A DNA stretch of 64,000 bases from Pedobacter heparinus DSM 2366. Lineage in GTDB: Bacteria; Bacteroidota; Bacteroidia; Sphingobacteriales; Sphingobacteriaceae. The translations under genes and the position numbers were made by a program. Location: assembly GCF_000023825.1 (NCBI RefSeq), contig NC_013061.1, positions 3,286,001 to 3,350,000 of the forward strand, written 5' to 3'. Every line of letters starts with the position of its first letter. Positions within the stretch are counted from its first letter, which is position 1. The notes under the pieces are model-generated. The model had not been told where the DNA came from, did not search any database, and saw only the letters and a program-made list of their open reading frames with translations. Shown piece after piece: positions 44,396 through 53,345 of this stretch.

Positions 44396-46009
44396 CTATA
44401 GGTTTACCTCTCCGCAAAAATGCACCTTCAAACCCAATTCATCCATCGCTGCCGCTTTAATACAACATGCTTTATGCGCTGCAGCCTCATCAGGCGTATA
44501 GACAACATGGATGTGGTTTGCTTTGTGACGCCCCATTAACTGGTCCCTGCTTACACCTTTTAATACGGCATTCATAATGGGCCATTCAGGCGTGGTATTG
44601 TTCCAGCGTCTGTAAGTTTCTTCTTCCGGCAAGGCAACTACCTCGCCTACCCCTAAATCGCAATGCAGCTCATTGTTCATTACGTACACCCTGCTCCATA
44701 CAATTGCACCTGGTTTACTGATGCCCTTAAGGGTGCCCCCACCCAAACGGAAATACATTGGCGGCTGCCTGTCGCTACTTGCACCAGCATAGCCCCCCAC
44801 AAAATGCGCTGCAGGTGCAGCACCCGAAATCAGGAACAACCATACAAAATCATCTATACCTGCACCTTTATAATGCTCTCCCCATCTGATGTCATGTAAA
44901 GTATTCTCTCCTTCCATGCCCAGTTCCTTCCATAAATTGTAAGTGAGCAAAGCATCAATTCCGGCACATTCATCTACCTCATTAAAATGGGGCAATGCTT
45001 TGCCTGCATATAGTTCCTTACCGCCTTCTGAATATACAGGAGGCCTGTCTTCATTATTCAATAAACCTTCTACCAGGTCGCTTGCCACGGTAAGGTCTTT
45101 TAATCCCTGCTGGTATTGGATGCCAATGGTATCACAGCCAAACTCATCAGCAATGTGTACAGCCGCAATGTACATTTTGCATTGCTCCATACTTTGCGCC
45201 CGGGTAAGCTCGGCCTCAGGGTTCTCGCCCCAGTTAAACTGCATACCTTTATCCAGCAACCAATTTAAAACAGCCTCTGCTTCACTATCCTTAACACGGT
45301 TCATGGCTGCATAGAGTGCCGACTGGCTTAACCTTTCTTTAAAAAAACCTGTTGGATGCAACAATTCATCAGGCACAATGGCATTGTACATGCCCATGCA
45401 GCCCTCATCAAATACACCCATGATCACTTTTCTTTCTTTCAGCTTTCTGGCAAAACTTCTGCCCTGCTCTTCTTCACTAAATGGAATTTTATGGAGTGCC
45501 AAGCTCTTTACATGGCTTAAGTTATGGCTTACTTTACCTGTAGCCAGCCATTCGTTTAAACCGGCAATAAAAAAATCATCGGTAAACTGCTCAGACCACA
45601 GCGTGCTATAGTTTACACCGGCCTTTGTTAAGCAGCCATTTAAATTTAGCATACCTACCAGGCCCGGCCATTGTCCGCTCCAGTTGGCTACCGTTAATAT
45701 AGGCCCGCTGTGCGTGGTTAACCCGGCAAATACGTGATGTGAATATTGCCAAACACTTTCGGCAACAATTAAAGGTTGTTCGGGGTTGATGTTCCGGAAT
45801 ACATCCATTCCCATTCTTTGGGAATCAATGAAGCCGTGTTTTTTATTGGCATCATAAGCATGGGCGCGTCTTACTGTCCAGCCTAACTTACCAATAGCTG
45901 TAGTCAGGTCGCGCTCCATTTGCGACTGTGCTTCCCAGCAATTTTGATTTGCCGACAGTCTCAGATCACCACTTGAAACCAGAATAATTTCTCTATTTAC
46001 CCCTTGCAT
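44396..46009 (-). CDS. second FucI-like sugar isomerase, substrate unknown
   Basis: A 537-residue cytoplasmic protein of the L-fucose isomerase superfamily. Visible family blocks are [56 protein letters not shown] (metal-binding glutamate) and the late [10 protein letters not shown]. It is distant from the 468-residue isomerase at 26724. L-fucose use would also need a fuculokinase and aldolase, and neither lies nearby; instead a DHDPS-type lyase and a Na+ symporter are within 4 kb, divided from it by an AraC gene. The upstream promoter at 46091-46158 carries the regulon site, so it is switched with the pectin enzymes. An isomerase for an uncommon pectin sugar is a reasonable inference. Confidence 0.75.
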   Translation of the reverse strand: MQGVNREIILVSSGDLRLSANQNCWEAQSQMERDLTTAIGKLGWTVRRAHAYDANKKHGFIDSQRMGMDVFRNINPEQPLIVAESVWQYSHHVFAGLTTHSGPILTVANWSGQWPGLVGMLNLNGCLTKAGVNYSTLWSEQFTDDFFIAGLNEWLATGKVSHNLSHVKSLALHKIPFSEEEQGRSFARKLKERKVIMGVFDEGCMGMYNAIVPDELLHPTGFFKERLSQSALYAAMNRVKDSEAEAVLNWLLDKGMQFNWGENPEAELTRAQSMEQCKMYIAAVHIADEFGCDTIGIQYQQGLKDLTVASDLVEGLLNNEDRPPVYSEGGKELYAGKALPHFNEVDECAGIDALLTYNLWKELGMEGENTLHDIRWGEHYKGAGIDDFVWLFLISGAAPAAHFVGGYAGASSDRQPPMYFRLGGGTLKGISKPGAIVWSRVYVMNNELHCDLGVGEVVALPEEETYRRWNNTTPEWPIMNAVLKGVSRDQLMGRHKANHIHVVYTPDEAAAHKACCIKAAAMDELGLKVHFCGEVNL

Positions 46010-46090
46010 TTTAATTTATTACTGAACAAAATATTTACTAAAAAATAATTTGTCGGTTTATAATTTGGTTATTGCCATCATGGCCTTATA

Positions 46091-46158
46091 CAAAACTCCA
46101 CAATAGCGTCATTCAATTACTGATGGTTATTAGCAAATTAATGTAGGATATTGTCATA
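46091..46158 (-). promoter_or_regulatory. regulon promoter D: one perfect and one weak half-site plus -7 element, before the 46009 isomerase
   Basis: The distal half-site TGTAGGATATTGTC (46142) matches all nine fixed positions; its partner 21 bp away, TGATGGTTATTAGC (46121), matches six. A -7-like GAGTTTTG on the transcribed strand (46091-46098) lies 22 bp away, as at the other sites. The identical spacing is the reason to accept this weaker copy. It lies in the gap divergent to the AraC gene. Confidence 0.55.
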
Positions 46159-46252
46159 AAAAGACATACATTTGATCAATAACCCTTATTATTTGCAAAA
46201 ACTCAGTTTTGAATAATTAAATATAAATATAATATTCAAATATAAAAATAAA

Positions 46253-47125
46253 ATGAAGCCTCATTTTCACAAAATCCCGAGTACGCCTCAAAGTTCGTTC
46301 AGTATTCGTCATGATGTTAAACCAGACTTCGGAAACATCTGGCATTACCATCCGGAACTGGAACTTCACTATATTATAAAAGGTGAAGGTGTCCGGTTTA
46401 TTGGTGATAACATCAGCAATTTTACACAGGGTGAAATGATATTACTGGGCGAGAACCTGCCGCATACCTGGCGCTGCAAGGATGAGTATTTTCAAAATAA
46501 TCCCGATTTGCATGTAGAAGCGATGGTGATCCAGTTTTTACCGGATTGTTTGGGTAAGTACCTGTTGAACCTGCCCGAGGCTTACCTGATACCCAAACTG
46601 TTCGAGAAAGCAAAAAGTGGGATGGTGATTAATGGTAAGACCAGGGATAAACTGGCCGGCCTAATGAAATCGGCTATTGAGGCCACCAACCTGGACCGGA
46701 TCATCATTCTGCTCTCTATTTTAAAAACACTGGCAGAAACCGATGAATATGCTGGTATAGTAACCGGTAAAAATACTTTTTATCAGAGCAACGAGTCGGA
46801 AACGCAGCGGATCAATAAGATCTGCACTTATACCATGACCAATTATAAAAAGGACATTACCCTGGAAGAAATTGCTTCATTAAGTAACCTGAGCATTACT
46901 TCTTTTTGCAGGTATTTTAAACTGATGACCAAAAAAACCTATTACGATTTTCTGATAGAGATCCGTGTAAGCCATGCCTGTCGCTTTTTAATTGAAAATA
47001 AACTGCCTACAGAAATGATCTGCTTTGATTGTGGCTTCAACAATGTGTCTAATTTTTACAGACATTTTAAAAAGGTAACAGGCATGACCCCACTGGATTA
47101 TAAACGCAAGTATCTGAACGAATAA
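46253..47125 (+). CDS. AraC-family transcriptional regulator with N-terminal cupin
   Basis: A 290-residue regulator. Residues about 15-110 form an AraC-type cupin sensor (IWHYHPELELHYIIKGEGVRFIGD, then GEMILLGENLPHTW); residues about 185-287 hold two helix-turn-helix motifs (DITLEEIASLSNLSITSFCRYFK and LIENKLPTEMICFDCGFNNVSNFYRHF). AraC proteins bind two direct half-sites 21 bp apart, next to or over the -35 region. That is the exact layout of the six promoters described here, one of which (46091-46158) is in the gap upstream of this gene. It is therefore the best candidate in the window for the regulon activator. Its ligand is unknown; the cupin suggests a sugar. Confidence 0.92.
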   Translation: MKPHFHKIPSTPQSSFSIRHDVKPDFGNIWHYHPELELHYIIKGEGVRFIGDNISNFTQGEMILLGENLPHTWRCKDEYFQNNPDLHVEAMVIQFLPDCLGKYLLNLPEAYLIPKLFEKAKSGMVINGKTRDKLAGLMKSAIEATNLDRIIILLSILKTLAETDEYAGIVTGKNTFYQSNESETQRINKICTYTMTNYKKDITLEEIASLSNLSITSFCRYFKLMTKKTYYDFLIEIRVSHACRFLIENKLPTEMICFDCGFNNVSNFYRHFKKVTGMTPLDYKRKYLNE

Positions 47126-47130
47126 CCGTT

Positions 47131-48066
47131 TTAAATCAGGACAGGAATGTCCAGCTCATTTTTCAAACTGCTGTAATCGGCAAACAGTGCTTCTATTTCC
47201 TTAACTACCGAAGTGTTAAAGGTTCCTACATCCCTGCGGGTAAAGGTTGAAATGTTCAGGCCTCTTTTTTGAAGAAAATATTTGGATACAACCGGATATA
47301 CGTTGTGCATAACATCCATATTGTCGATCATGAATTTTTGCACACGCTGTACTTCATTTTCTAGCCGGGCATCGTTGTAGTATTTGCACAACCACACAAT
47401 GAGTTCAGGAAAATAATTACCCTGGATGCAGGATAGACCTGCTGAACCTGCTTTTAAAGAATCTACAGCATGTACCATATAAGCATCATACAGTCCAAAT
47501 TTCGGGAAACCCTGTGTAACTGCCAGTTTCTCTTTGATCTGGCCAAGATCCAGACAGGTATCCTTATGATAAATTACCCTGCCAGTTTCCACAAATTGTT
47601 GCAGCTGACCCGCATTTAATGTTCTTTTATAAGGTACCGGACATTCGTAAAAACCAAGCGGAATATCTTTTGTCTGGCCGATCAGGTCAAAAACCCTTTC
47701 ATCAAATACAGCATCTGTTTCATATTCGGCAGCCAGCAAACCTGCAATAATAATTACCGCCTCTGTACCCAGATCATTCACCCGTTTTACAAAATCGGCC
47801 TGTTTATTGATCTCTCCGCCAAATGTACCTGTAGCCACTACAGGTACGGCCCCATCGGCCACCTTAATGACATGACTGATCACTTTTATTCTTTCTTCAT
47901 CGCTCAGTTCAAACATTTCGCTTGACAAACAATTGGCGAATAAGCCTGAAGCTCCGGCCTTTAAGTATACTTCTGTAAGCTGGGTAAGTGCATCGTAATC
48001 TATATCGCCATTGCCAAAAAAAGGCGTAAGCATGACCGGGATGAACCCTTTTTGTGAGTTTTCCAT
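47131..48066 (-). CDS. DHDPS/NanA-superfamily aldolase or dehydratase
   Basis: A 311-residue TIM-barrel protein of the dihydrodipicolinate-synthase family. The Schiff-base lysine is Lys168 in VIYHKDTC and the proton-relay tyrosine Tyr140 in GFYECPVPYK. In place of the GTTGE substrate motif of true DHDPS it has CLSSEMFELS, so lysine synthesis is unlikely; sugar-acid aldolases and dehydratases of this family (2-keto-3-deoxy sugar acids, N-acetylneuraminate) are more likely. It is 47 bp downstream of the symporter gene on the same transcript, under regulon promoter G, which points to breakdown of an imported pectin-derived sugar acid. The convergent AraC gene ends 5 bp away. Confidence 0.82.
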   Translation of the reverse strand: MENSQKGFIPVMLTPFFGNGDIDYDALTQLTEVYLKAGASGLFANCLSSEMFELSDEERIKVISHVIKVADGAVPVVATGTFGGEINKQADFVKRVNDLGTEAVIIIAGLLAAEYETDAVFDERVFDLIGQTKDIPLGFYECPVPYKRTLNAGQLQQFVETGRVIYHKDTCLDLGQIKEKLAVTQGFPKFGLYDAYMVHAVDSLKAGSAGLSCIQGNYFPELIVWLCKYYNDARLENEVQRVQKFMIDNMDVMHNVYPVVSKYFLQKRGLNISTFTRRDVGTFNTSVVKEIEALFADYSSLKNELDIPVLI

Positions 48067-48113
48067 TTTATATTATGTAGTAATTTTTATATTTATTTCA
48101 GACAGCTCCGGTG

Positions 48114-49697
48114 CTAAACCGGCATGTTTCCATCAGCAGATTTTAAATTTCTATTTTTCAGTTTTGTTAACAGTACGCCTACCAGGAAAATACTGAGGGT
48201 ACCAATTACAATGATCATATTTTTATGGAGCGGGTTGCGCAAAAACTCATATTGGGCTGGCAAATGTGCAGAGAATGTCATCCAGATGATGACCACAATG
48301 CCAATCATGGTAGCAATAAATGCTTCATGGTTTTTGGTTTGCCTGCTGGCTATGCCCAGTAAAAACAAGCCGAGCATACCCGCAGCGAAAATACCCGACA
48401 GCTCCCACCACACATCAAGGATGCTCTTTACACCAATCATAGCAATACCTGCGCCCATCCCTAAAAGCCCAAATCCAACGGTAGCGATATGCAGGAGCGA
48501 CAGGTTTTGTTTTTCAGTGATATCGGGTTTAAAATATCTTTTATAAATATCGACGGTAAACACTGTAGCTGATGAGTTCATCCCCGAGCTTATGGTGCTC
48601 ATGGCAGCAGAAAGAATGGCTGAAACGATAAGACCAACCAATCCTGCGGGTATTTTTGTGACCATAAAATGAGGCATGATCTTATCACCATAATCGGCAG
48701 GCTGTAAAGTTTTTTCCAGATCTGTTATTTCTGTAACAGAAGCATTTAAAGGCAAACGCTCTACTGCTACCTGGTGTTTTATGCTTGCAATCAGATCAGG
48801 ATTTACTTCATAATACGCATACAAAGCAGAGCCTATAACAAAGAACATCAGGGAGGCAGGTACATATAACCATACACATAACCAGATAGATCTGGAAGCT
48901 GCTTTTGAAGAAGAAGCTGTATGATAACGCTGCACATAATTTTGGTCCATACCAAAGTTGTTCAGGTTGATAAAGAAACCATACAATAAAACCACCCAGA
49001 AAGAGGAACTGATAAAATCGGGAGAAAAACTACCCAGACTAAACTTATCGGCTGATTTACCTATCTCAATTACTTTAGACACCCCGCCAGGCATATTGGT
49101 AATGATGAGATATAAGATAAGCAAGGCTCCAAAAGTTTTGACTACAGCCTGAACCACTTCTGTCCAGATCACAGCTTCAATACCACCAAGCACCGTATAA
49201 ATAATAATACAAACCCCCATTACCACCATGATCATTTGCATGGAATATCCGGTAAGTGCCTGTAAGCTTAAGGCAATCCCAAAAAAGATAGAACCCATAC
49301 GGGCCAGCTGGGTAAGTAAAAAGCAAACTACGGCATAAGTGCGTGCCCATGCGCCAAAACGATGTTCCAAATGTGTGTAAGCAGAGATTTCGCCTGTACT
49401 TCGGTAAAAAGGTACAAAGTATTTTGAAGCCACCCAGGCGGCCAGCGGCATGGAAAGGCTAAAGACAAAGGCATTCCAGTTGCTGCCAAAAGCTTTGCCC
49501 GGCACGCCTAAAAAAGTATTGCTGCTCAAAAAGGTAGCATAAATGGACAAGCCGATGGCCCATCCAGGTATCAGGCCCGAGGCCTTGGTAAACTGGTCAG
49601 AGTTTTTGTTGTTGCGGGAAAAATAAATCCCTACCAATATCATTCCGATAAGGTAAATGACAATTATAACAAGATCGAAAATAGGGAGACCCTTCAT
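48114..49697 (-). CDS. sodium:solute symporter (SSS family), probable sugar or sugar-acid uptake
   Basis: A 527-residue inner-membrane protein with about 13 to 14 transmembrane segments. SSS-family hallmarks are the N-terminal FDLVIIVIYLIGMILVGIYF, then FLSSNTFLGVPGKAF and GGIEAVIWTEVVQAVVKTFG. Members import sugars, sugar acids or sialic acid with Na+. Co-transcription with a DHDPS-type lyase resembles sialate or hexuronate uptake operons. Given the pectin setting, a sugar acid released from pectin is the best guess. Confidence 0.9.
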   Translation of the reverse strand: MKGLPIFDLVIIVIYLIGMILVGIYFSRNNKNSDQFTKASGLIPGWAIGLSIYATFLSSNTFLGVPGKAFGSNWNAFVFSLSMPLAAWVASKYFVPFYRSTGEISAYTHLEHRFGAWARTYAVVCFLLTQLARMGSIFFGIALSLQALTGYSMQMIMVVMGVCIIIYTVLGGIEAVIWTEVVQAVVKTFGALLILYLIITNMPGGVSKVIEIGKSADKFSLGSFSPDFISSSFWVVLLYGFFINLNNFGMDQNYVQRYHTASSSKAASRSIWLCVWLYVPASLMFFVIGSALYAYYEVNPDLIASIKHQVAVERLPLNASVTEITDLEKTLQPADYGDKIMPHFMVTKIPAGLVGLIVSAILSAAMSTISSGMNSSATVFTVDIYKRYFKPDITEKQNLSLLHIATVGFGLLGMGAGIAMIGVKSILDVWWELSGIFAAGMLGLFLLGIASRQTKNHEAFIATMIGIVVIIWMTFSAHLPAQYEFLRNPLHKNMIIVIGTLSIFLVGVLLTKLKNRNLKSADGNMPV

Positions 49698-49731
49698 TTT
49701 GGCGATTGGCTGATTTATAAATTGGTTAAAG

Positions 49732-49799
49732 CAAATATCTACTTGCCGGTATCTATATTAATATAATATTTTCGCTATATGTTATAATATCTTATCTTA
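49732..49799 (-). promoter_or_regulatory. regulon promoter G: tandem activator site plus -7 element, before the symporter/lyase operon
   Basis: Plus-strand half-sites TATAATATTTTCGC (49762) and TATAATATCTTATC (49783), 21 bp apart, both match the half-site fully. A GATATTTG element on the transcribed strand (49732-49739), one base off TAnnTTTG, follows after 22 bp. It separates the upstream GH2 gene from the symporter, so these are distinct transcription units. Confidence 0.7.
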
Positions 49800-49829
49800 T
49801 TTCATCTGGTTATTTTATAAATAATCAGA

Positions 49830-52800
49830 TTATTGTACATCAACCGCATCAATGCTAAGCCCTGCTGCATCTTCTGCAATCAGGCGTACCTTATAGGTAC
49901 CTGCATTGATCATGGTACCGGTATTGATACTAAAGTAATTCCATTTGCCTTTTTTTGCGGGGCTGAATGCAATGGTTTCTGCCGGTTTCAGCACGGTTCC
50001 ATCCATGGTCAAAACTTCTATTTTTCCTTTCAGTGTATGTTCAAAAGGGTTATGGTATTTAACGGTAAGCGAATAGGTATCGGCAACGCCAACACTGATG
50101 GTAAATTCCAAAACGTCGCCCGAGGGCTTTTTAAAGGTAACACGTTCCTTTTCCATCAATATTTCCTTAACCAGACCTTCTCCTTTTAAAGCTGCATCTG
50201 CAGCTTTGTAGCTGGTTACCGCTTTCAGGTCGTAAGCCGGCTGCATATTGGTTTTCGGTAAAACTGCCAGGGTATACATACTTGTATTCGCTGCTTTTGG
50301 TCCAGGTACAATATGCTCTCCTTTTACAGCATGTTTGCGGTACACTTTAAATGTGGTACCTGCATTGTTTGTGATTGTGCTTTTGGTATCTTCATACCCC
50401 TGCAGCCAGTCGAGCTGGGCTACAGCATCTGCTGCTACATATACATCTGCATCACCGGAAACCTTAAATGCTTCGGCAATGGCCGATTGCCCTGCTGTCC
50501 GGATCCATTCTGCTCCGTACAGGGCAGATGGCAGACTGGTAAAAGCTGTTTGCCCATCGCTATATTGCTGATCGCCCAGATCCATCCAGGTGGATATCTG
50601 TATAGCTTTTAAAGGTTCAATAATAGCATTGCTCTGTTTAGCGGGAATAATATTTTTATTTGCCGATGCAACAGCTATTGCAGAAATAAGGGCTTGCCCG
50701 GATTTTACCCGGGGGAAAGAGAGCAGCAATGTTCCGCCTTTAACCCTGGCTTTAACTGTCTTTTTTAATGCAGCATCGTGTCCGGCCGCCGCCCAGATGT
50801 CCACATCCTTCAATAAGGTATTTCCATTGATCGCCACATCAAACAAACGCATCCCCTTTGCGTCCATTCCACCGCCTGTACCCAGCCAGGGCTCAATAAA
50901 ATAAAGTTCTACCAGGTATTCACCGTCAGGTACAGGAAAATGGTAAGAAAGCTGGTCCCTGCCGTAACGGAAAGACTGGAACAGCGGCCAGTCTGCAGTT
51001 CCTTTGACGGGATCGAAGGTACGGCGCTGACTGGCAAAAAAAACCGGCATACCAGGAAAACCAGCTGTCCAGGATACCGAACCAAAACCACCTTTGGTCA
51101 AAGCACGGTCGGGCGACCATAATTGTCCGTTCTGGTCTTTATACTCGGGTCCGCCGCAATTGATACGGTACAGGTACTGGTATCCTGCCGCGGGTTTAGT
51201 TATATTTTCAGCCCCCTTATTGAACTCCTCAAAATGAGGTGATTTAGGCAAATTATTTAACACAATATAATCTTTGGCCACTGCTTTACCATTTACATAG
51301 CCAATGGCATAAAGTACATTGTATTGTACATCAACCGCATCCCACTGAAAATGGGTACCTGTACCAGCACGTTTTCTTTTACCCAGTGAAATGGCATTTA
51401 CATCATTAAACAACTCCACCTCATCGCAATTGGAGTAAATGGTAATGCTATCCTTTTTGCCGGGTTTCAACCACCTTTCGGGCCAGGTATGCGATACGAT
51501 ATACACCATAGGTTCCGTTTCCTTTGGGGCATAATTGGCCCTGAACATATAAAATACATCCAGAGGTTCTTCCCAGGGGGTAAACAGGCCTTTATAATTT
51601 ACAGGCCCTACTCTGTCCAGTTCCCTTAAACCTTCTCCTCCCTGTACCCTGCCCGGATTATCGTGCGAACTGAATAGCCAGAAGTAATGTCCGGCTGTTT
51701 TATCTTTTACAGATTCGGCCAAACGTACCTTGGTTTCCATCAGCTGGGTCATATTGTTTTCACTATACTGGCCCTTTTGCATAAAAGGCCCTTCTGTATG
51801 TAAATCAAGTGTGCGCCATGCTCCATACTCTCCTATCAGGACCTGCCGCTGCACATCTTCTGCATAGGTTAATGGATCACCACCATAGGTACCGGTCCAG
51901 TTTTGCGGCACATCCCAGTCTGTTCCTTTACCACCGTTACAGGTGGTTACTTTTCTTTGTGAAGAAGCCGTTGGATCCAGCCGTCGGATCAGCTCTGTAC
52001 ATTCCCTGGCAAAATCTTCGGGCAGGGTGCTTTCATTTTCCAGTCCCCACAACACAACTGATGGGCTGTTCCTGCGTTCTTTAACCCAGTCTGTAAGCAA
52101 ATTTTTAAAGTTTTTTCTGAATTCCGGGGTATCGTACCAGATGTGTGCTGCCATTTGGGTCCAGGACAAAATGCCAAGCTTATCCCAGTATTCCTGATAA
52201 AGCAGGTTATGCGGTTGGTGTGCATCACGAAAAGCATTGAAACCCGCTGCTTTGATCTGCATCACGCGCGAACGGATCTGCTCATTACTGAAAGCATGGC
52301 TTTGTCCGATCAGGTGCTCATATTCGGCTACTCCATTGATAAAAACAGGTTTACCATTTAATAAGAACCGTCTCGCATCTGCCGGATTTTCACCTACAGG
52401 CCAGCTGATCCAACGGATGCCATAAGGGTTGTCTACCTGGTCTATTACTTTTCCATTTTCAATAACAGCCGTCCTGAGCGTATATAAATATGGATTTTCC
52501 AAAGACCAAAGCTTAGGATTGCTGATTTCATTGTCCTTTTGTGTAAAACTGAAGGTTGTTTTTCCGGAGAGTTTGGCCGAACGGCTAAATTCTTTAACCT
52601 TGTGGCCGGCCTGATCTAAAAGTGTATGTACAATAGTAATGTCCCTACTTTGCAGGCTGTAATTTTTTAAAGTAGTTTCAAAGTTCAGCAATGCCGATTT
52701 TTCAGAAACCTGATCGTTGTTCCAGATATGTACACCAAAAGGTTCAATCCTGACATCGCTGGTGATCAGCAGCTGTACCGGTCTGAAAATACCCATCGGC

Positions 52801-53345
52801 TGCGAACCCTCAGAAAAACCACGTTCCGTTGAACAGCCGCCGTCTACCCAGGGTAAATCACGGATATTGGCCGGATGGTCTGCACGCACCGCCAGCACAT
52901 TGGGCTGGCTATTCAGTTTAATCGCTTCCGTTACATCCAGTGTAAAGGTGGTACGCCCACCCGCATGGTAACCTACTTTTTTCCCGTTCAGCCATACGGT
53001 GGCATAAGAACTTACGCCCTCAAAATATAAGAAAAACCGTTTACCTGCTTTCTGTGCTTTACTGACAAAAGTTTTGCGGTACCATGCATAGCCATGCCTG
53101 TTGCCATGCAGCATGCGGCGATAACCCTCATACTGGTCCCAGTTGTGCGGAACATCTACCGTTTTCCAGCTTTTATCGTTAAAACCTACAGCTTCAAATC
53201 CTTTGTATGCGTTGATATTCGTATCATCTGCAATACTTTGCCATCCCTGGTTCAATGCGATGCTTTTGCGCTGGCCTGTTTGTGAAAAAACTGTAAAGCT
53301 TGTCAGCATACAAATCAGAAAGGCCACAGCACTTCTTCTACTCAT
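49830..53345 (-). CDS. large multidomain GH2 glycoside hydrolase with malectin-like domain
   Basis: An 1171-residue exported protein (signal peptide 1-21). Order: GH2 jelly roll (about 25-195), immunoglobulin-like domain (about 200-310), TIM barrel (about 312-600), a DUF4982-like beta-sandwich (about 610-700), malectin-like domain (about 725-895, with YRINCGGPEYKD), and a C-terminal carbohydrate-binding-module-like domain (about 1045-1171). Probable acid/base is Glu438 in LENEST and probable nucleophile Glu506 in IGEYGAW, 68 residues apart as usual for GH2. The specificity cannot be read; beta-galactosidase, beta-glucuronidase and alpha-L-arabinopyranosidase are the main options. It is the last gene of the 62101 operon and overlaps the GH95 stop (ATGA). 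Confidence 0.87.
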   Translation of the reverse strand: MSRRSAVAFLICMLTSFTVFSQTGQRKSIALNQGWQSIADDTNINAYKGFEAVGFNDKSWKTVDVPHNWDQYEGYRRMLHGNRHGYAWYRKTFVSKAQKAGKRFFLYFEGVSSYATVWLNGKKVGYHAGGRTTFTLDVTEAIKLNSQPNVLAVRADHPANIRDLPWVDGGCSTERGFSEGSQPMGIFRPVQLLITSDVRIEPFGVHIWNNDQVSEKSALLNFETTLKNYSLQSRDITIVHTLLDQAGHKVKEFSRSAKLSGKTTFSFTQKDNEISNPKLWSLENPYLYTLRTAVIENGKVIDQVDNPYGIRWISWPVGENPADARRFLLNGKPVFINGVAEYEHLIGQSHAFSNEQIRSRVMQIKAAGFNAFRDAHQPHNLLYQEYWDKLGILSWTQMAAHIWYDTPEFRKNFKNLLTDWVKERRNSPSVVLWGLENESTLPEDFARECTELIRRLDPTASSQRKVTTCNGGKGTDWDVPQNWTGTYGGDPLTYAEDVQRQVLIGEYGAWRTLDLHTEGPFMQKGQYSENNMTQLMETKVRLAESVKDKTAGHYFWLFSSHDNPGRVQGGEGLRELDRVGPVNYKGLFTPWEEPLDVFYMFRANYAPKETEPMVYIVSHTWPERWLKPGKKDSITIYSNCDEVELFNDVNAISLGKRKRAGTGTHFQWDAVDVQYNVLYAIGYVNGKAVAKDYIVLNNLPKSPHFEEFNKGAENITKPAAGYQYLYRINCGGPEYKDQNGQLWSPDRALTKGGFGSVSWTAGFPGMPVFFASQRRTFDPVKGTADWPLFQSFRYGRDQLSYHFPVPDGEYLVELYFIEPWLGTGGGMDAKGMRLFDVAINGNTLLKDVDIWAAAGHDAALKKTVKARVKGGTLLLSFPRVKSGQALISAIAVASANKNIIPAKQSNAIIEPLKAIQISTWMDLGDQQYSDGQTAFTSLPSALYGAEWIRTAGQSAIAEAFKVSGDADVYVAADAVAQLDWLQGYEDTKSTITNNAGTTFKVYRKHAVKGEHIVPGPKAANTSMYTLAVLPKTNMQPAYDLKAVTSYKAADAALKGEGLVKEILMEKERVTFKKPSGDVLEFTISVGVADTYSLTVKYHNPFEHTLKGKIEVLTMDGTVLKPAETIAFSPAKKGKWNYFSINTGTMINAGTYKVRLIAEDAAGLSIDAVDVQ

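Noticed and set aside
44396..46009. Calling the protein a true L-fucose isomerase
   Set aside because: Length and neighbours differ from fucose operons: no fuculokinase or fuculose-phosphate aldolase is nearby.
47131..48066. Calling the protein dihydrodipicolinate synthase (lysine pathway)
   Set aside because: The GTTGE substrate motif is replaced and the gene is in a sugar-uptake operon under the pectin-type promoter.
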